Below, one piece after another: positions 9,851-18,680 of a stretch of DNA of 64,000 nt. This stretch comes from Planctomyces sp. (lineage in GTDB: Bacteria; Planctomycetota; Planctomycetia; Planctomycetales; Planctomycetaceae). The position numbers were made by a program, and so were the translations under genes. The stretch spans positions 19,158-83,157 of the forward strand of contig JAEUIH010000029.1 of the NCBI GenBank assembly GCA_016795105.1, written 5' to 3'. The notes beneath the pieces were generated by a model. It saw nothing but the letters and a program-made list of their open reading frames with translations, was not told the DNA's origin and searched no databases. Numbering within the stretch: the first letter of the stretch is position 1; every line of letters starts with the position of its first letter.

Positions 9851-10615
9851 ATGGCAAATCCGCCGCGCCCGGCTCCTCAACCTGGCTCCATCGAAAAGGA
9901 ATTCGGTGTCCCGATTCCCGGTCGCATTCTGCCCCAGGAACAATGGGTTCAAACCGCATTGAAGAAAGTCCCGCAGGGGCACCTGGACTGGCAGCAACTC
10001 TTTGGTCGTGTGGCTCCGGTCGTGATCGATATTGGCTGCGGGAACGGTCGTTCGACACTCGCCAGCGCAGTTGCGCATCCGGACATGGACCATCTCGCGT
10101 CAGATGCTCTGCCTGTGGTAATCCGTTATGCAACTCGTCGAGCCAACCAGCGAGGACTTGCGAATACTCGGTGGGCTGTGATCGGCGGCAGAGAACTTCT
10201 TGCGGATCATGTGGGGCCCGCGAGTGTAGCCGAAATTCATGTCTACCATCCTCAGCCATATTATCGTGCTGACCAGATCCATCTCCGCTTAATCACGCCG
10301 GAGTTCATGCTGCTGGCACACAAAGCACTCTTACCGGGAGGCCGCCTGATTCTGCAAACCGATCATCCGGGTTACTGGCGATACATGAAAAGTATCGTTC
10401 CGGTGTTCTTTGATTTTGAAGAACGCGATACTCCCTGGCCTCATGCGAAAAAGGGACTGACTCGCCGCGAGATCATTGCTCGGCGCCAGGGACTCACAAT
10501 TTTTCGTGGTGAAGGTCGATCAAAGCCCAACCTCGATCTCAATACCGCCATTCACCTTGCCGAATCACTTCCGCTCCCAACATTCAACGCCGACCGAAAA
10601 AAACACCCCAAATAG
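9851..10615 (+). CDS. trmB: tRNA (guanine-N7)-methyltransferase-like protein
   Basis: Predicted SAM-dependent methyltransferase of the TrmB family (m7G46 of tRNA), 254 residues from the ATG at 9851. The SAM-binding motif VIDIGCGNGRSTL is at about residues 57-69. Later segments align with TrmB: EIHVYHPQPYYRADQIH occupies the place of the usual FPDPWPKKRHHKRR, followed by the typical LRLITPEFMLLAHKALLPGGRLILQTDH. The TrmB motif is therefore altered: DPWPK reads QPYYR, which removes the conserved Asp. Either the substrate or the catalytic detail differs, or this is a divergent planctomycete form. The C-terminal 20 residues are Pro/Lys-rich. Its stop codon overlaps the left end of the inverted-repeat element, and the next gene converges on it. 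Confidence 0.75.
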   Translation: MANPPRPAPQPGSIEKEFGVPIPGRILPQEQWVQTALKKVPQGHLDWQQLFGRVAPVVIDIGCGNGRSTLASAVAHPDMDHLASDALPVVIRYATRRANQRGLANTRWAVIGGRELLADHVGPASVAEIHVYHPQPYYRADQIHLRLITPEFMLLAHKALLPGGRLILQTDHPGYWRYMKSIVPVFFDFEERDTPWPHAKKGLTRREIIARRQGLTIFRGEGRSKPNLDLNTAIHLAESLPLPTFNADRKKHPK

Positions 10616-10747
10616 TACTCATCACGCTCCGCCGTGATGACGTACACTGGCCCGTCCCTGGCATGCGCGACCCGTCAACGAGGCTCGGGCGCAGCGGGTG
10701 GAATCGCAGCCAGAGGTTCAACATCAAGGCGGAGCGTGATGAGTACT
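10614..10747. mobile_element. MITE-like element with 20-bp perfect terminal inverted repeats
   Basis: AGTACTCATCACGCTCCGCC at 10614-10633 is matched exactly by its reverse complement at 10728-10747, giving an element of 134 bp with no coding capacity. The left end also folds alone (CATCACG, CTCCGC loop, CGTGATG). The same mini-hairpin, with one base changed, occurs at 21610-21629. The element fills the space between the convergent trmB and POTRA genes and takes in the trmB stop codon. It could be a non-autonomous transposon or a REP-type element, and may act as a bidirectional terminator. Confidence 0.7.
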
Positions 10748-10756
10748 TTACCGTTC

Positions 10757-13390
10757 TCAGCGCAGCGGTGTTGTTGGAGTCTCCGGCAGTTGAAGAACTC
10801 TGATTGTTTGAGTCGGTGCGACATAACTTTCAAGGACACTCTCAACGAAGCTCTTTCCGCCGATTGTCCACGCCATTCCGTAAAGAGACGCAACGACTTC
10901 CATCGGATCTTCTGATGGATGGTTCCTGACCAGCATCAGCAGCGGCTTGATGTCGACGCCGGGCTGTGAGGGCTGATCGTCGGTCGCTGGAGTTTTCATC
11001 ATTTCATCAGCGGAAAGCAGCAACAACTGCATCTGATCATCGGGAACTTTCCGAAGAAACTGAATCCCCCCAAACAGAAACTCGCGAATCACTCCGGGAT
11101 CCTTCAGCAACAATCGGAGTTCAGCATCAGCAGATGCAGAATCCAGACGAGCCAGGCCAGCCCTCGCAAGTCTTGCTCGTTCTGTCTGAATGAGGGTCGC
11201 AGTCAGAAGACATGTCAAAGGACCATGAACAGGATCGCGTTCGACCTCATTGACCAGCCTCAACAGCGGTCGAACCTCCTGCTGCGTATTTGCCAGCATA
11301 AGTGCATTTGACAGTCGATGAGGCATTGTACCGGCTGGCAGGAGCGACCTTGCAATGTTGAGCATCCAGGTTGTGCTGTCTGAACTTCCAGTCTGCTGCT
11401 TTGTATCCGCGGGAATCTGAAAGTGTTCCCGGTGCGTCAGATCTTCAAGCTGATCGGCGACCTGACTGATGGCAGACTGATTTTTAAGAACAGCCATCAG
11501 CACCGGGGATGCACGATCACCAGACTGCTCACAAAAAGCCACCACCTCCTGAGCGGAAAAGGTCAATAACGATTTCCAGCCCTCTGCAGACTTTGCAGAA
11601 TTTGCCATCGTACTTGATTTCTCGCTCACTTCAGCCAGCCGCCGCGCCAGCAGACCAGGCTCTGCGGTGATGCTCTTCATGCCGGAGCCTTCAGGTCCAA
11701 CGGACTCTGACGTCATTTGTATCAATGCTCCGGATTCTGCATCGACCTTGAGACTCCATCCGTTTCCGGTGCAGGTACAAACACCATCTTCCATGAGTGT
11801 TACAGTACCGGAATCCGGGCGGACCATCAGATCAAGGATGCCGGCCGCATCGACGTGAATCTGTGCAGACACCGGCGCCACGGCGTTAGCTGAATCGGAT
11901 TTAAAGCCGAACCCACCCAAAAGTTTAAAATTGCGTCCCTCATCCGCTTCCGGCAAGCCCGAAAGCTGCAAAGTCTGAGTCACTCCCGCTGTGGGATCGC
12001 TGATCAACCACTTGCGTTGTGTCGGCCATGCAATAATTCCTACCTGTTGTCGTGTCAGAAGCACCGAATAATCGACAAGCACTTTCCCCTTCGAAGTCCC
12101 TGCCTGAATTCTGAGTAAGCCTCCTTCACCAGGAGCCGTAATGAACTCCAGGTTCATGTCTCTGAGGCCAAATGAACTGGTGTTCCTGGCAACGGTTTCA
12201 CCTACCGATCCTCCCACTGCCTGACCGATGGTGGAAAGATCAATTGGGGTCTCCAGAGAGGAGAATCGTAACACGAAGTGAAGGTCGGATCCTGACTCCT
12301 GCCAGTTGTTCAACCATTGAGCCAGCTTCAGCCCGACTTCCAGCTCAGGACTGATGGATTCGGAAAGTGGCGGAACACGTTCAAATTCACGCACGCGGAC
12401 GAATAATGCGACAGGCTGACTGGCGTCAAACGGAGTTTCAGAAGTCGTCGCAACATGTATGAACCGTCCTGTCCGGAGAAGCGACTGAGTGATGTGCTGT
12501 CGCAACTGATGTGTGTCGTAGAGTTGTGAGTGTGACAGGTTGAGAAAGTCAAGAAGCTGTTCGGGAGTGTGCCGAGTCAGTCCCTGAAACTGAATTTCTC
12601 TCACAGGCTGTGGTGATCCAATCCTGCTTAAGTCAACGATCAACCGAGCTGTCCTGGTTTCCGGATCCGGTTTGATCTCAACGCTGACTTCCGCGAACCC
12701 GTAGCCATGTTCCTTCAACAGAGTTTCAATTTGATCTGCAACGGCTGTCTCAGATTGTTTTGAAAAGCTCGCAAATCCGTCAGGCTTCCACATCGGGCCA
12801 GACTTCTGTGAAGGACTTTCGCTGGAAACAACCGGCGGTCCTGCCGCAAAGTTATGTTGGGGTACACTGCCTGGAGCTGAAGCATACTGAGGTTCAGCGC
12901 CTAACCGCACAGGTCGGTTGAACAACAGGAGTTGTTCAATCATTTCGGCAAGTGCCGGGTCATCACACTTCGAAATGACAATCGGCCCGCGTTTATACCG
13001 AGCCCCTTCAACCAAAGTGACTCGTACACAATTGCGGTCTTGATCAAACAGAGTTTCACAGTTGACTTCGTAGAAGCCCGACTGCCGATAGCCTGCAGTC
13101 AGTCTCTCAGTCACAATCTGACAGAAGTCGCCAAGCGGCCTGGTGACATCAACTGTCCCCTGCGTAGTCCCATCCAAAGCCAGGGAACTCTTCAAATTTT
13201 TGTCAGTGAATGTTGTGTTCCCGGTAAACTCAAGTCGCCAGACATCGCGCAACTGCCACTGAACCCGTTCTTCTGAAAAGTCGTCAGGAAGACCGTCTGC
13301 CGGGATGTGAGCACTCAGGAGAATGCTCTGGGCGGACAAGATCATGATAGACAAGACGACGTAGACGACTTCAGCATAAACAACAAGCAT
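10757..13390 (-). CDS. Exported protein with two POTRA-like domains and no visible barrel
   Basis: 877 residues from the ATG at 13390, chosen because GGAGGT lies six bases upstream, followed at once by a signal sequence (MLVVYAEVVYVVLSIMILS). An upstream in-frame GTG at 13459 is less likely. Around residues 43-145 a POTRA-like unit begins VWRLEFTGNTTFTDKNLKSSL and ends in VTLVEGARY. A second, about 270-345, reads VREIQFQGLTRHTPEQLLDFL through VRVREF. These domains normally sit at the periplasmic face of BamA/TpsB/ShlB barrels. The remaining 500 residues look like a mixed beta domain (about 370-560) and then a helical domain, not a 16-strand barrel, and the C terminus lacks the final aromatic barrel signature. 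I infer a periplasmic or envelope scaffold of unknown role. Confidence 0.7.
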   Translation of the reverse strand: MLVVYAEVVYVVLSIMILSAQSILLSAHIPADGLPDDFSEERVQWQLRDVWRLEFTGNTTFTDKNLKSSLALDGTTQGTVDVTRPLGDFCQIVTERLTAGYRQSGFYEVNCETLFDQDRNCVRVTLVEGARYKRGPIVISKCDDPALAEMIEQLLLFNRPVRLGAEPQYASAPGSVPQHNFAAGPPVVSSESPSQKSGPMWKPDGFASFSKQSETAVADQIETLLKEHGYGFAEVSVEIKPDPETRTARLIVDLSRIGSPQPVREIQFQGLTRHTPEQLLDFLNLSHSQLYDTHQLRQHITQSLLRTGRFIHVATTSETPFDASQPVALFVRVREFERVPPLSESISPELEVGLKLAQWLNNWQESGSDLHFVLRFSSLETPIDLSTIGQAVGGSVGETVARNTSSFGLRDMNLEFITAPGEGGLLRIQAGTSKGKVLVDYSVLLTRQQVGIIAWPTQRKWLISDPTAGVTQTLQLSGLPEADEGRNFKLLGGFGFKSDSANAVAPVSAQIHVDAAGILDLMVRPDSGTVTLMEDGVCTCTGNGWSLKVDAESGALIQMTSESVGPEGSGMKSITAEPGLLARRLAEVSEKSSTMANSAKSAEGWKSLLTFSAQEVVAFCEQSGDRASPVLMAVLKNQSAISQVADQLEDLTHREHFQIPADTKQQTGSSDSTTWMLNIARSLLPAGTMPHRLSNALMLANTQQEVRPLLRLVNEVERDPVHGPLTCLLTATLIQTERARLARAGLARLDSASADAELRLLLKDPGVIREFLFGGIQFLRKVPDDQMQLLLLSADEMMKTPATDDQPSQPGVDIKPLLMLVRNHPSEDPMEVVASLYGMAWTIGGKSFVESVLESYVAPTQTIRVLQLPETPTTPLR

Positions 13391-13580
13391 CCGATTACCT
13401 CCATGTAATCTCAGACTGCCAGCAATCACAATGCTGAGCGACCGTTCGTCGCCAGACACCTTTAGGTCCGACTCCCTAAGGGACTTTGCAATTTAGCACC
13501 GCTGCCAAGAACACGGCAATACCAACTCAACCGACGATCTGAAGGAAACGCTATCACAGATTGACTCAGATGCGGGTCAA

Positions 13581-13606
13581 TCAAAAGAGCCAACCATTGC
13601 TGGCTC
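13581..13606 (-). terminator. Candidate intrinsic terminator after the delta-60 gene
   Basis: On the minus strand GAGCCA, an eight-base loop and TGGCTC are followed by TTTTGA. It lies 55 bases beyond the stop of the delta-60 repeat gene and before the POTRA gene, so the two are probably separate transcripts. The stem is only six pairs. Confidence 0.5.
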
Positions 13607-13660
13607 CGTTGATTTGCAGAGGTGGAGGGAGTTATTTTTTCGGTGCAACCACTTCAGGGT

Positions 13661-15871
13661 TCACCTGCCTCCCCGTTGTTTAAAGAATTCCACTTCATCG
13701 TTCCCCCAGAAGGAGATTTCGCCGAAGACTCCACTCAAAGTCAATGTCCTGGCCCCGGTTGATCGATTGAGACCAGTAATATCAAACCACACGATGAGAT
13801 CCAGACGACCATCATTATTGAGATCATCCATCGCTGTTCGATATCCACGTTTGCGTTGAACGGCCACAGGAACTTCAGTACTTCCATCGCTGAGCCTGAT
13901 CGTGGATACATCGATTCTGGTTGCATCAAAGTTAGCAGCGGAGTAAATGCCAGCGGCAATCTCCTTCGTGCGTGCCTCAATGCGATTGGAATCATCATTC
14001 GGGAGGATGTCAATCCGGATTCGACCAGAATCAGAAACTGTTGTTTGAGCAAACCCCGACACATAGCCATCCGAAGTTGTCGTGATGTTTGTAATTACGT
14101 CTCCATCAAGGTCAAAGTCCTGCTGCACGTTCACGGAAAATGAAACGGAGGACTGACCGGCAGGAATCACAACGAATTCAGGTCCAGCAAGCTCTGAAGA
14201 ATGTGAGTAGGAAATCTGGACGGTGATCGGTCCGAAATTATCTGAATTGCTCCTTGATACAGTTGCGGTCAGTTGCCCGCCTTCGTCTGCAAATTCTGCC
14301 ATGGCCAAATCAATCACTTCATAGTCCGTGACAGAAAGGGAGGCACTTCCGCTCAATTCCGCAGTTGTCAGTTTCGAGACGCCGCTCCTCGATAAGCTGT
14401 TCCCCGCAACGACAAAGACATCATCGGAATCAGAAACTGCAACCTGAACCGCCTGGCTGCCGGACAATGAAATGGTTTGCAGCAGTCCACCACTCGGACT
14501 GAATACATTCAGCATCGGAGTACCTCCGTTCGATCCTGAAGAGAGGACTCTGCCATCCGAAAGCAGTCCAATCCCCAACAAGGAAAAGTTGTCACTCTGA
14601 TGTTGAACGATTGTGTAACCCGGTGCCGTCGCACCAAAGGTTGTATCCAGAGAACCGTTGACCTGGTATCGCAGTACAACAGGGTGGTACTGGGGCGGAA
14701 ACACATTTGGGTCGGAAACACGACCAATCACCAGCAGCCTTCCGTCAGGTTGAAGAGCAATTTCACTGCCCTGCTCATACCAACCTGGAAGATTCGTTTG
14801 CACGATGCCACCAACACCAAACCCGGTATCAATGCTGCCCGTAGTCGTCAACCGCACGAGGGTAACCGTTGATGAATCATTTCCGCCAAACGTTCCGCCG
14901 GTAAGAACGATTCGACCGTCCGACTGCACAACAATTCCATGCCCCCGATCGCTTCCACGACTTGTGTTGATTTCGGCAGTTCCCATCACTCCAAACGACG
15001 TGTCAATTGAACCGTCTGAGTTGTAGCGAGTCACCGTCAAGTTGGTTCCATTGTTGCTCAAATTGCCGCCGGCAAGGATCTTGCCATCTCCCTGCAAAGC
15101 GAGATCCCAAATCTCGTTGTACGAGCCGGGCCCCATGTCGACCAAAACCTTCCCTCCGGATCCAAATGTCGAATCCAGTGTGCCATTAGAGTTCAGTCTC
15201 GCCATTACAAAGTCAAACTGCGGACCGTTATAGCCAGTTCCAGCGATCACGATCTTCCCGTCCGACTGAACGACAACAGCTTCCGGAACATCCGATTCAC
15301 CAGAAACATCTACTATGGCAACGCCATTGACTCCAAACGTAAGGTCAACGGTCCCATCCACATTGAGACGACTTACACCAAAATCTGCTCCCGACGAGAA
15401 CGTCACAATCACCTGACCGTTCGGTAAGACCGCCGCGTCCCGCGAAAGTGGTCCAGGTACGCTGCCAAATCCTGAGACACCATAGCTTGTATCGATCTGC
15501 AGAGCGCCGGTTGCGACAGCCGAGATTTGAACCGTCTGTACTCCATCCAGCAGCACATCATCTACAGCATCAACGGAAAATGTAACACTAGTACTTCCAG
15601 CCGGGATTGTCACAGTCTGAGGAACAAGGGCTTCAGTCTCGTCCGATGATGATAGCTGAATCTGAAGATCTCCAACCGTCGACGTGCGAGAAACCGTCAC
15701 TTCTGCAGAACCATTGTTCTCCGAAATTGTACTCGGAGTTACACTCAGACTTAGCCCAGACAGCATGCAGCGTGATTCAACCACGTCCACTGCATTCAAC
15801 TGCGAGGACTTCCGGCGCCTCGAGAGGGAAGGAAAAAATGTTCGGAACGATCGAAAGAAATTCCGCTTCAT
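13661..15871 (-). CDS. Secreted Calx-beta / delta-60 repeat protein
   Basis: 736 residues from the ATG at 15871. The N terminus is strongly basic (SLSRRRKSSQ) and then carries VVESRCMLSGLSL, a variant of the planctomycete L-E-x-R-x-L-L motif seen in the subtilase. A Calx-beta module follows (about 38-125, with TIPAGSTSVTFSVDAVDD). Then come about six delta-60 repeats (about 130-440), each with a core like DGTVDLTFGVNGV and VVQSDGKIVIAG, expected to form a beta-propeller. A second Calx-beta unit is at about 520-620. The end contains DLNNDGRLDLIVWFDI, an FG-GAP/dockerin-like acidic loop that may bind calcium. Probably a cell-surface or exported structural protein; the ligand is unknown. Confidence 0.85.
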   Translation of the reverse strand: MKRNFFRSFRTFFPSLSRRRKSSQLNAVDVVESRCMLSGLSLSVTPSTISENNGSAEVTVSRTSTVGDLQIQLSSSDETEALVPQTVTIPAGSTSVTFSVDAVDDVLLDGVQTVQISAVATGALQIDTSYGVSGFGSVPGPLSRDAAVLPNGQVIVTFSSGADFGVSRLNVDGTVDLTFGVNGVAIVDVSGESDVPEAVVVQSDGKIVIAGTGYNGPQFDFVMARLNSNGTLDSTFGSGGKVLVDMGPGSYNEIWDLALQGDGKILAGGNLSNNGTNLTVTRYNSDGSIDTSFGVMGTAEINTSRGSDRGHGIVVQSDGRIVLTGGTFGGNDSSTVTLVRLTTTGSIDTGFGVGGIVQTNLPGWYEQGSEIALQPDGRLLVIGRVSDPNVFPPQYHPVVLRYQVNGSLDTTFGATAPGYTIVQHQSDNFSLLGIGLLSDGRVLSSGSNGGTPMLNVFSPSGGLLQTISLSGSQAVQVAVSDSDDVFVVAGNSLSRSGVSKLTTAELSGSASLSVTDYEVIDLAMAEFADEGGQLTATVSRSNSDNFGPITVQISYSHSSELAGPEFVVIPAGQSSVSFSVNVQQDFDLDGDVITNITTTSDGYVSGFAQTTVSDSGRIRIDILPNDDSNRIEARTKEIAAGIYSAANFDATRIDVSTIRLSDGSTEVPVAVQRKRGYRTAMDDLNNDGRLDLIVWFDITGLNRSTGARTLTLSGVFGEISFWGNDEVEFFKQRGGR

Positions 15872-16141
15872 TGGAGCATTTCCCGGCTTAAAAATGACTT
15901 TGAATGTGGACCGACCAGGACAAAAGAATCATCGAGTTAAGCGATCGCACATCCTCAGCCGCACGTGAACATCTGTCAAGAGCCATGGCGGAGAGAACCA
16001 CAAGTTCTTCGGCAACCCTTCAAAATCAGCGAAAGTTTCCGAGTCGACGAATGACACCTTTGTTTTGATCACGAAGGCCTCGTGATCGGCGATTTGGCCA
16101 ACGCTGGCATAGGCTGGACGGCATTTGGAAAATGCCTGCTA

Positions 16142-16954
16142 CTATTGGGCGACTGGAGGTTGTTCGGACTTTCGAAGTTCAACGAGGATACCGCCGAGCT
16201 TCAGGACTTCGTGGAACTTGGTGAACCAGTGTTCGCGCTGCCACTCGAACCCTACAGTGGCGCATGCGGCACGCAGTTCATCGCGACTGAAAGTGCGACA
16301 TTTCCAGGTATGGCTGGTCAGCAAACCGGAGAGAGAATCTTCGGTTGCGAGCAGCAGGACGATACCACCCGGGCGGAGTACTCGAGCAAACTCTGACAAG
16401 CCGGGGAGAGGATCGGGGATATGTTCGAGCACATATCCGCAGGTGATACAATCGAACGACTCATCGCGGAACGGCATCGCCATCATATCTGCTGCTACGA
16501 ACGAGGGTCGGCTGGACGCCAGCCGCTCGCGTGCACGTTTGAGCATTTCGTATGAGAGGTCGAACCCTACGATCTCGGCGGTTGGATTTGCGGTTGCCAG
16601 CAGATGGCGGATAATCTGTCCGGCACCGGAGCCAACGTCCAGAATGCGGTTAAACCGGCTGGCATCAAACCTGCGAGACCTAAACAGGGCTCCCATTAGA
16701 GGTTCATGCAGGGAGATAATGCTGCTGAACTTGAGCACTGCGCCACGGGGGCCGTCATACAACCGACGCACGGTTGACTGATATTGGCCGAGAGACTGTT
16801 TCCGAATGCCGCGAAATTCTGCGATTCGACGCATCTGCCGCTTGGCAGACCGCTGGAGCTTTTTGACGGCGTTCTTCACATCAATGTTCCGACACCCGAA
16901 GTAAGGAGAGCCGACCGAGGAATCGACGGCATTCGCTGGAAAATAATGCGGCAA
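16142..16954 (-). CDS. SAM-dependent methyltransferase (class I)
   Basis: Up to 270 residues; the most upstream start is a TTG at 16954 and no strong ribosome binding site decides it, so the N terminus is uncertain. A basic N-terminal stretch is followed by the class I methyltransferase core: motif I ILDVGSGAGQIIRHLL, motif II IVGFDLSYEMLKRA, acidic AADMMAMPF, and CITCGYVLEHIPDP then VLRPGGIVLLLATEDS. The layout resembles UbiE/MenG-like and Methyltransf_11 proteins, but nothing identifies the substrate. It is flanked by the delta-60 gene on the same strand (270 bases apart) and diverges from the phosphatase gene. The 270-base gap at 15872-16141 shows no gene. Confidence 0.8.
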   Translation of the reverse strand: MPHYFPANAVDSSVGSPYFGCRNIDVKNAVKKLQRSAKRQMRRIAEFRGIRKQSLGQYQSTVRRLYDGPRGAVLKFSSIISLHEPLMGALFRSRRFDASRFNRILDVGSGAGQIIRHLLATANPTAEIVGFDLSYEMLKRARERLASSRPSFVAADMMAMPFRDESFDCITCGYVLEHIPDPLPGLSEFARVLRPGGIVLLLATEDSLSGLLTSHTWKCRTFSRDELRAACATVGFEWQREHWFTKFHEVLKLGGILVELRKSEQPPVAQ

Positions 16955-17133
16955 ACATTTTTCCGCAACTGGTTGATTCGCAGAAGGACTGAAATCCCTG
17001 GCCGGATTCTTTCGGCTTCAATGACAGGAGAGGCCGTGTGAAACTTGCCATTTTGGCCCAGCAGTGCCATCATTCGGCCTGTTTACATGTCATTGGCCGA
17101 TTCCCGTATGATTTTTCGCAAGGACAGGAACTC

Positions 17134-17646
17134 GTGAGCGTCGGAAAACCTGGCACTGACGCCGTGTTGCGGGTTTTGTTCGTCTGCACCGGAAACACCT
17201 GTCGCAGCCCTATGGCTGAAACCATCTTTCGGAAGCTCATCGCTGAGAAACTCGGTTGTCGGGAATGGGAATTGCGAGAGCGAGGAATCGATATCTTTTC
17301 TGCCGGTGTTGCGGCTGGAGGAAACTTTCCGGCATCGCGTGAAGCAATTGAGGTGATGAAAGAGCAGAATTTGGATCTTTCCCAGCACCTGAGTCAGCAA
17401 CTCACCGAACGGATGCTTGAAGAATCGACCTGTGTTCTGACCATGACAAATCGGCACCTTCAGATTCTGAACAGTGAACGTCCGGATCTGTCGGCTCGAT
17501 TTCAACTGGTTGACCGAAGTGGCAGGGACATTTCTGACCCCATCGGCAGTGATATGAGCGCATACCGTGAATGTGCGCACGAAATTTTGCAGAACCTCCA
17601 GGAGTGGGTAGAAATACTCTTTGAGAAAGATCACAGAAGGCAATGA
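17134..17646 (+). CDS. Low-molecular-weight protein tyrosine phosphatase family
   Basis: About 170 residues from a GTG at 17134 (AGGA about 10 bases upstream). An in-frame start at 17038 would add 32 residues that match nothing in the family. The signature VCTGNTCRSPMAE gives the catalytic Cys18 and Arg24 of the C(X)5R(S/T) loop, and Asp135 in ISDPIG is the expected general acid. These enzymes dephosphorylate phosphotyrosine, and relatives act on BY-kinases in polysaccharide export or as arsenate reductases. The gene overlaps rpiB by four bases (ATGA), so the two are translationally coupled. Fusion or pairing of this phosphatase with RpiB is known in other bacteria, which supports a real functional link here. 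Confidence 0.88.
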   Translation: MSVGKPGTDAVLRVLFVCTGNTCRSPMAETIFRKLIAEKLGCREWELRERGIDIFSAGVAAGGNFPASREAIEVMKEQNLDLSQHLSQQLTERMLEESTCVLTMTNRHLQILNSERPDLSARFQLVDRSGRDISDPIGSDMSAYRECAHEILQNLQEWVEILFEKDHRRQ

Positions 17647-18140
17647 AAATCGGCATCGCTAGTGACCATCGCGGCTTTCAGCTTAAAAATCGGCTGCTGC
17701 AGCTCCTCGAGTCGGTTGATATCGTCGAAAAGACGATCGACTACGGTCCGCACGAACAAGCCAATGTGGATTACCCCGACTACGCAGCACTGGTGGCAAA
17801 GGGAGTGTCATCCGGTGCTGTTGATCGAGGAATTCTGATTTGCGGGACGGGAATTGGCATGTGCATTACCGCAAACAAATTCTGGGGGGTGCGTGCTGCG
17901 ACCTGTCACGATAGTGTGACGGCGGAGTACAGCCGCCTGCACAATGACGCCAATGTTTTGTGCCTTTCTGCTGATCAGCTAAGCGATCAGCTCGCCGATC
18001 AAATTGTGCGAATCTGGCTGAAAACAGAATTTGAACAAGGTCGGCACGCTCGAAGACTCCAGCGAATCACAGACCTTGAAAAAGAAATCTCAAACGGTGG
18101 TCAATGTCCGGAAGCTCCTGGCCCATCCGGCTGCTGTTGA
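17643..18140 (+). CDS. rpiB: Ribose 5-phosphate isomerase B
   Basis: Interconverts ribose 5-phosphate and ribulose 5-phosphate in the pentose phosphate pathway. 165 residues, starting at an ATG that overlaps the phosphatase stop and with AGAAGG upstream. It shows the LacAB/RpiB hallmarks: IGIASDHRGFQLK at the N terminus, DYPDYA, the GILICGTGIGMCITANK loop with the active-site Cys, and the RAATCHDSVTAEYSRLHNDANVL region. The last 15 residues (Gly/Pro/Cys-rich, ending in CC) extend beyond the usual family length. It is the second gene of the run leading into the glycine cleavage genes. Confidence 0.93.
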   Translation: MKIGIASDHRGFQLKNRLLQLLESVDIVEKTIDYGPHEQANVDYPDYAALVAKGVSSGAVDRGILICGTGIGMCITANKFWGVRAATCHDSVTAEYSRLHNDANVLCLSADQLSDQLADQIVRIWLKTEFEQGRHARRLQRITDLEKEISNGGQCPEAPGPSGCC

Positions 18141-18245
18141 ACCTCAGCTGCGTCTGATTCCTGTCTTTGTCTGCACCCGTGTTGGCAACGGTACCCGTCC
18201 AAATTCGCACCCGTCTATTTACCTGTTTTCCGGGATTGTTCGATC

Positions 18246-18632
18246 ATGAACCCAGCTTCACTTCGATTTACAGAGACTCATGAATGGGTTTCCGCCGAAG
18301 GCAACACTGCAACCATCGGGATCTCAGATTTCGCAGTTCACCTGTTGACTGATATTGTTTACATGAGTCTTCCGAAAGTCGGAAAAGTGGTTCGCAAGGG
18401 TGAATCAATCGGTGAAATCGAGAGTGTCAAAGCGGTCAGTGATCTCTATGCGCCAGTTGATGGCGAAATCATAGAAGTCAATTCTGAACTCGCAGATCAA
18501 CAGGTTTTGCTCTCCGAAAGTCCATTTGAAAAGGGCTGGATCGCAAAGATTCGCATGACAAATCCCACCCAGGCGGAAGGGCTGATGAACTATGACGCTT
18601 ACAAGGCTCATTGTTCCTCCAGCGGCCATTAG
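18246..18632 (+). CDS. gcvH: Glycine cleavage system H protein
   Basis: Lipoyl carrier that shuttles the methylamine group from P to T protein. 128 residues, normal length, ATG at 18246. The family pattern is complete: RFTETHEWVSAEGNTATIGISDFA, then the lipoylation loop ESVKAVSDLYAPVDGEI with the acceptor Lys62, then NPYD-equivalent residues near SPFEKGWIAKI. It directly precedes both halves of the P protein, and a lipoate ligase gene sits downstream, so the supply of lipoate to this protein is probably local. No gcvT lies in the window. Confidence 0.96.
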   Translation: MNPASLRFTETHEWVSAEGNTATIGISDFAVHLLTDIVYMSLPKVGKVVRKGESIGEIESVKAVSDLYAPVDGEIIEVNSELADQQVLLSESPFEKGWIAKIRMTNPTQAEGLMNYDAYKAHCSSSGH

Positions 18633-18680
18633 TCAGATCAATTGATCGCTCTCAGCGTCCATTCAAACAGGAACTTTGCC

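Noticed and set aside
16082..16781. Plus-strand frames of 104 and 218 residues around 16.1-16.8 kb
   Set aside because: They are mirror frames of the methyltransferase gene, whose SAM-binding motifs are clear on the minus strand.
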